From: Basidiobolus ranarum
Taxonomy: Eukaryota; Basidiobolomycota; Basidiobolomycetes; Basidiobolales
Assembly: GCA_040143965.1 (NCBI GenBank)
Contig: JASJQH010000061.1
Location: 1 to 36,031 of the forward strand
Length of the DNA stretch: 36,031 bases
Reading direction: 5' to 3'
The translations under genes were made by a program, and so were the position numbers. Position 1 is the first letter of the stretch. Every line of letters begins with the position of its first letter. A model generated the notes under the pieces. That model saw only the letters and a list, made by a program, of their open reading frames with translations. It did no database searches and had not been told where the DNA came from. Shown in pieces: positions 8,672-19,020 of the stretch.

Positions 8672-9924
8672 TTTGCATATTTTTTATCTAAGCCGTAACT
8701 CTACACTCCAATACAGTTGAAACTACAACAAACCTAAAATGGTTTCTCTTACAGCTCCAAGCGATGTACACAAAGTTACCTTAATCATAGTCATAAATTA
8801 TATTTAATAAGTAAAGTCTACTGAACCTTTTGGTTTAATGTGTGCCTCAGTGAAATTTATTTCCTTGCCCACTACTCAGTGTATCTTAATAGATCTATTG
8901 TATTTTGTCTTGTTTTCACTCCTATGTCTAGTCATCTAGTATCCCTAGAACACCAAACCTAGCTGCCTATTAACCATCTCACTACTATAGCATAGCAAAA
9001 TCTTTCCTACTCTCAAGACCTTTATTAGTCCAGATCTGCTCTGCTAATATCACTACTTTGACCGTTTCTGTGACTTTTCTCTTCAGCGCATTACCTAGAT
9101 ACATAAACCTTGCTACGATTTCTCAGTTTGTTATACAGAGGCAGGCTGATTCTATATATCAAATAATATGAAATTACTGCTTGTATGTCAAATCCTAGAT
9201 TTTATTGATATATTTGTCGTAAATGCGCTTATATCTCTGGTCTTTTCTCCATTGAGTCAATTTTCTCACCAAGCATTCATTTTTTGTATATCTGATCATG
9301 CAACACTTGAAGTTTTGCTGTTATTCAGTACAACGGCCTTAGTTATCATTCCTATATATCCTAATGTAGTTGTGATCCTTAGAATGAATATTTGAGTTGC
9401 TCTTAGTGAATTGAATTGAATTGTGGCAATGGCGCTCTGCTAGTAACATAGATATAGTCAAGCCATTGGCATCATATCATAGGCTTTGACTTGCATTTCC
9501 ACTTGCTGAATATGTTTCAATTTGGGCACAAGGTAGAATGAGATAAATCTATATTTACAGATAACATAATATCACTGCCAAAAAGCCCTAATGTTCTTTA
9601 AACTGATGATGGACAGAATGACTGTAGATAACTATTTAACTATGTGTTGGTTTCAATGACAGACAAGAAAAGGATATTAACATCATCATATCCGAAACTA
9701 CTCACCGAAGATATACTAAACGACTGTAACCAAATACTAACGCAAGTAACTAACAGCCTTGATTGATAATAAGGCATCTAATCCAACAAAATGTATCTCC
9801 TTCCAGTACCCATTCTTATTCCATTTGACACAAAAAGTACAACAGTTTAGTCCGACCATAAAAATTTATTCGAGGTTCTTTCTAGGGATGTGGTTTACAA
9901 CTAGGGAATCATCAAGGATGACGT
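8672..9924. other. Intergenic, no supported gene
   Basis: 1.25 kb of AT-rich DNA. A short hydrophobic frame at about 9168-9395 has no ATG context or family resemblance and is not called. An AATAAA-type signal for the eL14 gene lies at its right end. Confidence 0.55.
9865..9870 (-). terminator. Poly(A) signal of the eL14 gene
   Basis: TTTATT on the plus strand reads AATAAA on the minus strand, 55 bp past the stop codon. Confidence 0.5.
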
Positions 9925-10474
9925 TTAGTTCTTCTTGAGGACAGCAATTTGCTTACCAACAATGTTACGACGTTGCTTTCTCAACTTCATAAGCTTGAAA
10001 CGATCGAAATCGGTCAAAGCGGCACGCTTTTGACGAGCATCGAGCTTTTGGGCCCAGGTGGTCTTGTTCCAGGTGGCAACGATTTCTTGCTTCTCAATGG
10101 CCTTTTGGAGAGCACCGGAACCGACAGAACGAGGAAGACTCTTGACAACCAAAGGAGTCAAGGTAAGACGACGGTAAGCATAGGCTTGACGGGAGACACC
10201 GGTGGTGGGGCCATCGACAATAGCCTAAAGTACAACTTAATTAATCAAAAGTTCCATTACCAAGATGTGGTTCACTAATACGTACTCTGTTGTGATCCAA
10301 GATCTCAACGATGACGGCGAGCTTGCCAGCTTCAGGACCGTGGTTGAGTAAGACAACTCTGCCAACTTCGACAATACGTTTGAAAGAATCTTGCTACAAT
10401 CCGAAACAATAATTAGTGTCAAGGAGCAATTGAATTGACTCAAATAAACATATAAAATGTACACATACAGTCAT
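9925..10474 (-). CDS. RPL14: 60S ribosomal protein eL14
   Basis: Three exons on the minus strand: 10469-10474 (ATG ACT only), 10286-10393 and 9925-10224, giving 137 aa. The introns are 75 nt (GTATGT...TTGTAG) and 61 nt (GTACGT...CTTTAG). Seen: [21 protein letters not shown] (residues 6-26) at the N-terminus, ILDHNRAIVDGP across the second junction, and [16 protein letters not shown] at the C-terminus, all diagnostic of eL14. Known: eL14 is a surface protein of the eukaryotic large ribosomal subunit with an SH3-like N-terminal fold. Like the other ribosomal genes here it has an intron at the very start of the coding region. MDM12, also on the minus strand, lies upstream. Confidence 0.95.
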
Positions 10475-10881
10475 TTGAATTGACTTTACTTCACTCTCAC
10501 TCAACAAGGTCGAGGTTATGTAACTTGGAAATGATCCAAAGAGGAAAGAGGAAGCTTCATTTACGAACTTGCTTCAATTTTTGTTCAACTAGATCCGCCT
10601 AATTTCTCCTATCCCGGACCTTTTTTTTTATCCTGGGTCAAATTTTCTTTTTTTCACCATTCCCTTTGATTTGTTTATACTAGAGACTCGCATTATCAGT
10701 GGCAATTATATTTGCATACAACTTTGAGTATCAAACTGAAAGATTTATGATCGATGATAAGATGATGTTTATAACAATAAAGGTTTAATCAAGAACTGTA
10801 CAATGAATGGTTTTCTTTTTATAGCGATGGCTACCTAAATGCTTAAATATAGGATTCAAAGTGTGTGCCAGTATGCCTACA
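10475..10881. promoter_or_regulatory. eL14 promoter region / MDM12 3' flank
   Basis: A 407 bp gap between two minus-strand genes. It holds a T-run (about 10621-10629) next to a CCCGGACC word and nothing coding. Confidence 0.4.
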
Positions 10882-11982
10882 TTAAAACTCTGAATGTGTA
10901 GAAGGCACAAGATCAATGGAATGATAACAAGGAAATACGAATTCCTCATCAATAAGCTTGCGAAGTTGTTCCACAATGAACCGTTCAATTTGACCGACAT
11001 TCTTTAGAACTAAATAGGGTGTACTTTGGTTATTATGAGGAGATAAGGATTGTAACTGTGTATATGTATCTACCTTGCTTTTGATTGTCACCAATCTCTG
11101 ATTCAATGTGAATATCCCCAAGTAAGCTATAGCATTGAAATGAAGCGTTCATCTTTGTAAATATAATGTGTGCTAAACATAAGATAAAACATTACAAACC
11201 TCTCTTTGGGATTTTTGGGTTCGAGAAAGCAGAAATTAACTCTATCACGAAGATGAGCAATTGCGGCGACGGCTAGACAAAGCGTACTCAATAAAATGGT
11301 CAAATCATTGGACTAATACAAACAAAATACCAGAAAAAGAAAACCCAGTCACAGTCAGTCGCACTGGTAAAGACATGAATGCAATAGAGGGGTAATTTAG
11401 CCTCAACTCTGTGGAAATTGTCAAACGCATATCGCCACTATATGAAACTCCGAAATGAATTTGTACATCTGAATCTTGCTTTACTGGTGCATGATTTCGA
11501 GAACTGTGTGACGAATCCATAGGCGAGGTTCTAGTTGAAGGTTCAGTGTGGCGAAGGTTCTCACTATGTATACTTTGAGGTTCGAAATACCCATCATCAC
11601 TGAAAACACTAGGGGGCTGTGATACAAAAAAACTGTCTGGATGGAGTTTGGGTTGGGTAATCCTTTGAGAAGAAGTGAAACTTAAGTGGGATGCAGTATC
11701 ACCGCCCATGCTGCTGCCTTCGCAAAAAGAGTCATTTTCGCTTAGTCCATCCGTACAGTTGTATTCATCCTCTTCGTCATCAGTCCAGTAGAATTCGGGA
11801 AAGGGGTCAGTGATATCGACAATTTCGACAACAGGTGGGATAGAGCCGAAGTTAAATTCGAGTACCTCAATCTCCCCCAAAAAGGAAGGACGTTTAATTT
11901 GTTGAAAACGACTATTGAGTTTATCTCGAATACTTGAAGCGATTTCACTGTCGAGCTTTTCCCAGAATATTTCAAATGACAT
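10882..11982 (-). CDS. MDM12: Mitochondrial distribution and morphology protein 12 (ERMES subunit)
   Basis: Four exons on the minus strand: 11324-11982, 11200-11286, 11074-11126 and 10882-11009, giving 308 aa. Known: Mdm12 is the soluble SMP-domain subunit of ERMES, which tethers ER to mitochondria and moves phospholipids between them. Seen: the N-terminus MSFEIFWEKLDSE, then LEFNFGSIPPVVEIVDITDP and FYWTDDEEDE, a family hallmark. A serine-rich, acidic insert follows (about residues 70-180), then IHFGVSYSGDMRLTISTEL and LPVRLTVTG, and a C-terminal NVGQIERFIVEQLRKLIDEEF. Two of the three introns open with GTTTGT and the first is only 37 nt, at the lower limit for introns, yet the frame and alignment demand its removal. 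The gene is divergent from eS4 across 321 bp. Confidence 0.9.
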
Positions 11983-12303
11983 CAAGTCTACTATGTATGT
12001 ATTCGAGTATTTATGTTCAATATGAAAAGCAGTCAAAGTTCAACAAGGAAGTAAAATTTTATTCATGTCTTCAGTAGTATTGAGTCATAGAGATTTAGCA
12101 TATCTTAGTAGTTAACTTAATCTTGAACTTTGAACAAAAAAATTGAGATCTCAAAATTTTTCAAATCGAAATAAAAAATTGGCCAACCAGCAACAAAGGT
12201 CAAGTAAAAGAATCAAATCAAATTTGGCATCATACATAAGGTTTTATTTCAGATATTTGTTTCTCTCTTTCTCATCCGTTGGCGAATATTCTATATTTCC
12301 ACA
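11983..12303. promoter_or_regulatory. Divergent promoter between MDM12 and eS4
   Basis: A 321 bp AT-rich head-to-head spacer. No TATA box was seen close to either start. Confidence 0.4.
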
Positions 12304-13201
12304 ATGGTATGTTACTTGAAAGCTCTCATCTAAAATGAAATCTTTAGATGGATGGCAAATATGTATTTGGATTCAACTTCATCAACTTATTCTATTCTTC
12401 CCTATGTAGGCTCGCGGACCTAGAAAACATTTGAAGCGTCTCAATGCTCCCAAGCATTGGATGTTGGACAAACTTACCGGCACCTACGCTCCTAGACCTT
12501 CTGCCGGTCCTCACAAGCTTAGAGAATGTCTTCCTTTGGTCATCTTCTTGAGAAACAGATTGAAGTATGCTCTTACCAAGAAGGAAGTTCAAAGCATTCT
12601 TATGCAACGTCTTGTTAAGGTTGATGGTAAGGTTCGTACCGACACCACCTATCCTTCTGGATTCATGGATGTTATCTCCATTGAACAAACCGGTGAACAT
12701 TTCCGTCTCGTTTACGATACCAAGGGTCGTTTCACCGTCCACAGAATTAGCGCCGAAGAAGCCAACTACAAGTTGTGCAAGGTTAAGAAGGTCCAAATTG
12801 GCGCCAAGGGTATTCCTTTCGTCATCACTCATGATGGACGTACTCTCCGTTACCCCGATCCCCTCGTCAAGGCTAACGATACCGTTAAGCTTGACCTTGA
12901 GACCGGTAAGATGACTGAATTCATCAAGTTCGATGTTGGTAACGTTGCCATGATCACCGGTGGACGCAATATGGGTCGTGTTGGTATCATCACTCACCGT
13001 GAGAAGCATCATGGTGGTTTCGATATCGTTCACGTTAAGGACGTTTTGGACCGTCAATTCGCTACTCGTATGTCCAACGTTTTCGTTATTGGTGAAGGTA
13101 ACAAGCCTTGGGTTAGCTTGCCTAAAAATAAGGGTGTTAAGCTTACTATTACTGAAGAGCGTGACCGCAGAAGAGAGAAGCAATTGGCCGGTTCTGCTTA
13201 A
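12304..13201 (+). CDS. RPS4: 40S ribosomal protein eS4
   Basis: Two exons: 12304-12306 (the ATG alone) and 12410-13201, giving 264 aa. The intron is 103 nt (GTATGT...TATGTAG), the longest in the window by my models. Seen: [20 protein letters not shown] at the N-terminus, the S4-type RNA-binding segment around [19 protein letters not shown], and a KOW-type segment [20 protein letters not shown] near the C-terminus. Length matches the family (261-263 aa). Known: a component of the small subunit body. Codon use is strongly biased to C-ending codons such as AAC, ATC and TTC, typical of highly expressed genes. Confidence 0.97.
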
Positions 13202-13265
13202 GCAGTATTTGCTCTTGTTTCCCATTTTCAATAATACGTTTTGATAATTCGGTTTCTCTCCGTGC

Positions 13266-13271
13266 AATAAA
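13266..13271 (+). terminator. Poly(A) signal of the eS4 gene
   Basis: AATAAA, 65 bp past the stop codon. Confidence 0.6.
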
Positions 13272-13607
13272 ACCCTAGTTCACTCAATACTTGACAATAA
13301 ATTTTCCATAGTGTATGTATATCTCAAAGATACCTGTCTATCCAATGATTTATATAAGCCGTAGTATACCCAAGGCCAATTGAGATTTCATAAATAGCAT
13401 ATGAATGGGCCTCTTGTTTGGCCCATAGCTCACGGTGAAGAAGTGCCTAAAACTGTTAGCAATGGGATGATCCGGGTGAATGGATTGTACTAAAGTATGA
13501 TCTCAGCCAGATAGAATACGTATTGATCTACGTATTTCAGAACATATACTACTTTACGAAAGCACACAATAAAACATTTTCTAATATCATTCAAAGCTGT
13601 GAGGCTC
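13272..13607. other. Intergenic between convergent eS4 and uS11
   Basis: About 340 bp of AT-rich DNA between two poly(A) signals, with no coding potential seen. Confidence 0.6.
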
Positions 13608-13613
13608 TTTATT
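13608..13613 (-). terminator. Poly(A) signal of the uS11 gene
   Basis: TTTATT on plus reads AATAAA on minus, 36 bp past the stop codon. Confidence 0.55.
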
Positions 13614-13648
13614 AGATGAATTGAAAATATAGCAAACAAAAGAGCTGT

Positions 13649-14174
13649 TTACAAACGACGACCACGACGACCACCCTTTCTACGGGTACTATCAGTAGGG
13701 ATGGGGGTAACATCTTCAATACGACCAATTCTCATACCAGCTCTGGCCAAAGCACGGAGAGCAGATTGAGCACCAGGACCGGGGGTCTTGGGGCCGTTAC
13801 CACCAGTAGCACGAATCTTAATGTGGAGGGCAGTGATACCGAGTTCCTTGCAACGAACAGCGACATCTTGAGCGGCCAACATAGCAGCATAAGGAGAGGA
13901 TTCATCACGATCGGCCTTAACCTTCATACCACCAGTAACACGAACCATAGTTTCGCGACCAGTCAAATCAGTTACGTGAACGAAAGTATCGTTGAAAGAG
14001 GCGAAGATGTGGGCAACACCGAAGACAAGTTCACCCTCACGGACTTGAGGACCGAGGGAAACGGTTTCTTGAACCTTGGTAACTTTTCCGGCTTTCTTAG
14101 ACTAAAGGAAGGAATTTTATTGTCAAAATCTAGCACATATTAGAATCAAAAGTTGTATATAACATACGTACCAT
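13649..14174 (-). CDS. RPS14: 40S ribosomal protein uS11 (S14)
   Basis: Two exons on minus: 14172-14174 (the ATG alone) and 13649-14101, giving 151 aa. The intron is 70 nt (GTACGT...CTTTAG). Seen: [20 protein letters not shown], the [17 protein letters not shown] block, [19 protein letters not shown], and the basic tail [13 protein letters not shown], all diagnostic of the family. Length equals the usual 151. Known: uS11 sits on the 40S platform near the mRNA exit and contacts the 3' end of 18S rRNA. It is divergent from eS28, and the two share a 443 bp spacer. Confidence 0.97.
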
Positions 14175-14617
14175 GCTGAAGGATGGACGGATGTGTGGTC
14201 AAGCCTGAAGGTGGATTCGACCAAAAACGCAAGAGGAAGTAAAATGAAATGAAATCCTGTGCAGTTAAGCAATCGAGTCGACCGGATCTGAGACAGGGGA
14301 CTGAATAAAAATTTTCAAGTTTTTTTTTGAAAAGTACAATAGCAAAATGTTACAAGTCAATGATTTATTGATAACCCTACTGATCTCTGAGTAATATTGC
14401 GTATAAAGAGTTCATAATTAAACCAAAAATTCGAAAATAAACCATCCAAGTGTTGATCGAATAAGAAAATAAGAAAATTTTATTTGATCCTCGAGGTGAT
14501 TGGCTCTAGGGCCAGGGGTGGACAAAAGATAGTGGAGGAAGTCGAATAAATATGTTAGTGAGCATTTAGAGACGCTCTTTCTCGTTACCGCTTAAGTCGT
14601 AGTACGGTCTATCCATA
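14175..14617. promoter_or_regulatory. Divergent promoter between uS11 and eS28
   Basis: A 443 bp head-to-head spacer between two ribosomal protein genes, which suggests shared control. It contains a T-tract near 14321-14328. CTCGTTACCGCTTAAG at 14581 recurs in part at 14641 (TCGTTACCGCAC) inside the eS28 intron. No motif is clearly common to all four ribosomal genes. Confidence 0.4.
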
Positions 14618-14881
14618 ATGGTTGGTATTTCATCCATCTTTCGTTACCGCACACAATCATATATTAACTTAAAGTCATAGGAAAAACAAGCCCCTGTCAA
14701 GCACGCTAAGGTCATCAAGGTTCTCGGCCGTACCGGCTCTCGTGGTGGTGTCACTCAAGTCCGTGTTGAATTCATGGATGATACCTCTCGTTCTATTATT
14801 CGTAACGTCAAGGGTCCCGTCCGCGAAAACGATATTTTGGTTCTTATGGAATCTGAACGTGAAGCTAGACGTCTTCGTTAA
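14618..14881 (+). CDS. RPS28: 40S ribosomal protein eS28
   Basis: Two exons: 14618-14620 (the ATG alone) and 14681-14881, giving 67 aa. The intron is 60 nt and starts GTTGGT, a non-standard 5' splice site, ending CATAG. Seen: [38 protein letters not shown] and the C-terminus [10 protein letters not shown], essentially the universal eS28 sequence. Length matches (67-69). The only way to supply a start codon in frame near the conserved second exon is the ATG-only first exon, a structure shared with eS4 and uS11. Confidence 0.93.
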
Positions 14882-15551
14882 GAAGGTTTTGCTTATCGAA
14901 GTGAACATTTCGGGCTAACTATACCCGTACACTAAATACATTGTCAATAAAAGTTGTGGCCGCCTATTAGCGCAGCCTTTCTTCTATTCATATATCAACT
15001 ATCCCTTACCCAAAGATTAACATTGTTTAGCTGACAACTGCAGGATTTAGCTAGATGCTGCTATTGATGGAAGCATGCAACAGTTGCACTCAGAATGCAA
15101 GCATTTGATGTCGTCAAATATGTAGGAGATCAAACGCATTTCAAACGGGGTGTGGAGAAGATCTCGTTCTTATTAACATTGATGTTGTTGAACAATTGTA
15201 GTGCTAGGAAATTTGATATTCATAAATATGGCATTTAATCAATCACTGAGATGATGCTGCGTCGCTTCTTTGCTTATACTCATGGTTCTTGTGACTTCAG
15301 CCTCATGATAGAGTGTAAGTACCAGTCACCCAATCAAGGATATTGGATGATCATTTTAAGAATAGTCTTATTTGATCGGCCATAAATTCACAGTCATACT
15401 TAAGCTAATCTAATGATACATGAATGTCGGAATTTGAAGAAACAAGATGCTATGCTACTAAGCTCTTGTTTAACAACAATACTAGTATATTTTTAACCTT
15501 TTACCTGTACAGGTTTTGTTTCTTACTTGTTTTTGGTATTTGTCTTCCATA
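14882..15551. other. Intergenic, eS28 to PROPPIN
   Basis: 670 bp with no supported gene. An AATAAA at 14946-14951, 65 bp past the eS28 stop, is its likely poly(A) signal. Confidence 0.55.
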
Positions 15552-17374
15552 ATGAATTTGAGTCGACCTTCTCCTTCTTCTTCTCCTACCGATGCACCTA
15601 ATCTACTCTATGCTGGCTTCAACCAAGACTATGGTTGTTTTGCAGTTGGCCTAAAAAGTGGATTTCGCATATATAATTGTGACCCCTTGAAGGAGAAAAT
15701 GAGAAAGGGTATATATATAAAGGTTTCCAACTTTCAACGAAGTACATGAGATTAACTACGTTTCTCTTAGAATTCGACGATGGTGGGTTGGGAATCGTCG
15801 AGATGCTTTTCCGTTGCAACTATTTGGCACTTGTTGGTGGCGGAAAGAACCCAAAGTATTCACCCAACAAGGTCATAATTTGGGATGATTTAAAAGGAAA
15901 AGGGATCATTGAATTGGAATTTCGAAGCGAGGTGAAAAATGTTAAACTTCGTAGAGACAGGTATCAAAGATTACTCTCATAGTTAATTAAGCTTGTCAAT
16001 TGAACAGTTCTTGCTTACATTTAGGATTGTTATAGTTTTGGAAAACAAAGTATTTGTATACACATTTAGTGCTTCGCCACAAAAGCTTCAGGTATATGAA
16101 ACAACTGACAATGAAAAAGGTTGAATTAATTTCCCTTTACCTTATTTGTTGGTAACTATTCTCACCATTTTTCAGGCTTAGTTGCATTATCTCCTGGCCA
16201 AAGTTCCTCCATTCTTGCTTTTCCGGGACGTCAACCAGGTCATGTGCAAATCATTGATTTGAATACTCTAGTTCCAACTACTGTTTCAACCACGCTATCA
16301 ACCTCTCCGACTGGGCAATCTTTTCCAGGAACAATTCTTGGACTTTCTACTAATCACAGACACTCCATGTCCTCACAGCATTCACCATTAAATCAATCTA
16401 GCAGTCAGCCCATTAAATTTGGATCTCCAAAGATCGGGAGACATCCCAGCGCTGCCTCACACACGGCTACGACAACCAGTACTTTAACCTCCAATGTAAG
16501 CATTATCGCTGCGCATACCACGATATTAAGTAGTCTGGCAATTAGTTTCGATGGGTCGAAAATAGCCACAGCCAGTATAAAGGTACTTGGTTAATTTTAA
16601 CAATGATGGTACATGTAGCGCATGCTTACATATCCATAGGGAACTCTGATTCGAGTTTTTGATTCTTCATCAGGGAAACTGCTGAACGAGTTGAGAAGAG
16701 GGTTTGATCGAGCGGAAATATATAGGTATGTTAGTATCAAGTATAGTTGAACTGCTTTATCTGACTTTTTCTTCACAGTATTGCTTTTAGCCATGATGGT
16801 GCTCGATTATGCGTATCTTCAGACAAAGGAACTGTACACATCTTCAATCTCGAATTCGACTATGATTCTATGGAAAGGACTGGGAGCAATATATCCCCTT
16901 ATTACGGAGTGTTAAATATTAGGTAATTAGTGAAGATTGCAAGCTCGTTTCTATGAAGCTGACTTTTCATTATAGAGATCAAATAGCCCATTCTGCTTCA
17001 ACAGGAAACCGACTCTCAAGGTAGACAATTCATAAATTGTATAGTCTAGTTTCTATAATTTAACCATGGTATTATTAGCTTTTCATTCATGAAGGATTTA
17101 CTTCCTAAATACTTCTCATCTGAATGGAGCTTTGCCCATTTTCATGTTGCTACAGAAGGACGATGCATTTGTGGATTCGGCTCCGAAAAAAATACAGTTA
17201 TCGGTAAACAAAATCAACATTTCATAGGTCCAAACATTGTATACTAACTTACTAGTTGCAATAGCTATCTGCGCTGATGGAAGTTGCTACAAATTCTCCT
17301 TTGATCTTCGTAAAGGCGGGGAATGTATACGAGAGTCATATATCAAATTCCTCAAGAAAATTGAAGACGATTGA
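15552..17374 (+). CDS. HSV2: PROPPIN WD40 protein, Hsv2/WIPI3-type (autophagy)
   Basis: Nine exons: 15552-15708, 15771-15960, 16025-16119, 16176-16582, 16640-16725, 16779-16922, 16976-17020, 17079-17203 and 17265-17374, giving 452 aa. Known: PROPPINs are seven-bladed propellers that bind PtdIns3P and PtdIns(3,5)P2 and act in autophagosome formation. Seen: [20 protein letters not shown], the blade-2 hallmark [27 protein letters not shown], the phosphoinositide motif in the L-R-R-G form ([18 protein letters not shown]), and [18 protein letters not shown]. These place it with WDR45B/WIPI3/Hsv2 rather than Atg18. Odd: a Ser/Thr-rich loop of about 75 residues (roughly 165-240) sits between blades. 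The last intron has a perfect TACTAAC branch site. It is on the same strand as the cyclophilin downstream. Confidence 0.92.
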
Positions 17375-17847
17375 TAGTGAAATCCACATCAAATCCTCCA
17401 ACGAACGTAAATCCAGCCATCTTTACTTCCTTTCCTCCTATGTATTTTACATTTATATATCTCTAATACAGGATTGTTTCTATAAATCTTTCCCACTTCG
17501 AACAATCACTCACTCATTTTGTATCTGATCGAAACTAGGCACAGATATGTATTTTTCTTCCACATTATGTACTATCGAATCGACATGTCAATTCTACCAC
17601 TCAATAAACAAACACCGACACTTTCCTCTAAATATTACTTACATACATTTCTCGTTGTGAAGTTGATCATTTAAAAGGTCAGTTGTAGAATATTGATATT
17701 TTATACAAGCATCATTAGTTTTTGGAATAGATTTAAGAATTTCAATTATAAATAGGGTTATGTATTTATCAATTTTTAACCATTGGGCTGGATTCATGAC
17801 TGATTTCCATCTCTGAGGTTCGCTTACTTGTTTTCGTAACAAACAAT
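17375..17847. other. Intergenic, PROPPIN to cyclophilin
   Basis: 473 bp of AT-rich DNA. It holds the 3' flank of the PROPPIN gene and the promoter of the cyclophilin gene. No motif was recognised. Confidence 0.5.
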
Positions 17848-18757
17848 ATGCCTCCAAAGAACTCAGAAACCGTGCGTATCTTCTTGAACATAGTTATTGG
17901 TGATCAAGAAGAGCATGCTCTGTTAGTTGGAAACTATGAGAGAACACTAGAGTTCGTTAATACTGACGGCAGAGCTTATGGTTTACCCGAAATCAAGTCG
18001 TTAGATGAATTAGACGAAGAACAAAAAGAAATGACTAAAGAGTTGTATGAAAGTAATCCTACCTTCTCTTCCAAAGTAATCAAATTCTCTACCTTTATGG
18101 CGTTTTCAAGACAAATTTACGTGTGCTCACAAACAAACATTCACTTATAGGGGCCTATTCAGCTCTCCAAACCAAAAGATCTACCAGGTGGTCGTCTCGT
18201 TCTGGAACTATTTAACAAAGATTGCCCAAAAACTAGTGAAAACTTTAGATGCTTATGTACTGGTGAACGTGGTATATCTAAATCAACCAAAAAGCCCTTA
18301 CATTATGAAGGGTCCAAATTCTTTCGAATTGTTCCAGATTTCATAGTACAAGGTGGAGATTTTACACGAGGTTTGTATCATTTAAACTATTGTTGTCTCG
18401 ATATTCAATTCTCTAATTTTCATTGAATAATTCATGAACTGAATAGGTGACGGTTCTGGTGGTGATTCTATCTATAACTCAAAATTCTCTGATGAACCCG
18501 CTGGGTTGAAAAAGAAGTTCGACAAGAAGGGACTCTTGGGTATGGCTAATTCTGGTAAGAACTCCAACACGTCCCAGTTCTTTCTGACGTTGACCGATGA
18601 TGCCAAGAAATTAGCAAAGATGAATGGTAAACACGTACTCTTTGGTCAGGTAGTGGAGGGGTTGGAAGTCCTTGATGCAATCAACAGTGTTGAATCCAAA
18701 TCGGATGCACCCACCACTGATATCATGATTGTTTCTTGCGGAGAAGTATCTGTTTAG
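17848..18757 (+). CDS. Cyclophilin-type peptidyl-prolyl isomerase with N-terminal insertion
   Basis: Three exons: 17848-18075, 18151-18370 and 18447-18757, giving 252 aa. Known: cyclophilins catalyse cis-trans isomerisation of Xaa-Pro bonds. Seen: the first-strand-like [10 protein letters not shown] (residues 10-19), then about 70 extra, acidic residues including [16 protein letters not shown]. The canonical core then resumes at GGRLVLELF (89-97), [32 protein letters not shown] with catalytic R135, [14 protein letters not shown] and [12 protein letters not shown]. The tryptophan that contacts cyclosporin in CypA is replaced by lysine (K207), so drug binding should be weak. The insertion separates what are adjacent strands in CypA. 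An N-terminal accessory domain is the alternative reading. No signal peptide was seen. It is convergent with SF3B2. Confidence 0.9.
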
Positions 18758-19020
18758 ACTATGGGATCTTGCTGCGTATGATTTATGTTCGTGTCGCTCC
18801 TAATTCACCAAGTCATTCTACAGCTTGTATATGTTTGGATAGCACGTTACTTGTAGTCAATAATAATAAGCCAAAAGTCCCCAATTTTTGAACTATTTTT
18901 ATTTTCTTATTTTATACAAGTGGCACTAAAATCACCGTCAGTACAGCGAGTTCAATTAAAAAGAAAGGTACTAAGATAAAGAAGTATGCTGTGGCGAAAC
19001 GAAGTGTATAATGGTAAGAT
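18758..19020. other. Intergenic between convergent cyclophilin and SF3B2
   Basis: 263 bp containing an AATAAA on the minus strand (18898-18903), 118 bp beyond the SF3B2 stop. Confidence 0.45.

Noticed and set aside
9168-9395. Short hydrophobic frame
   Set aside because: AT-rich DNA easily encodes hydrophobic runs. There is no family resemblance, promoter or splice partner.
12392-13267. Long open frame antisense to eS4 (about 290 codons)
   Set aside because: It is a shadow of the highly biased codons of the real eS4 gene on the plus strand. Its protein resembles nothing.
13766-14143. Plus-strand frame over uS11
   Set aside because: It lies entirely antisense to the conserved uS11 exon.
10475-14617. 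A common ribosomal-protein promoter motif
   Set aside because: GGTCAA-like words occur near three of the four genes but with no consistent position or orientation, so chance is likely.
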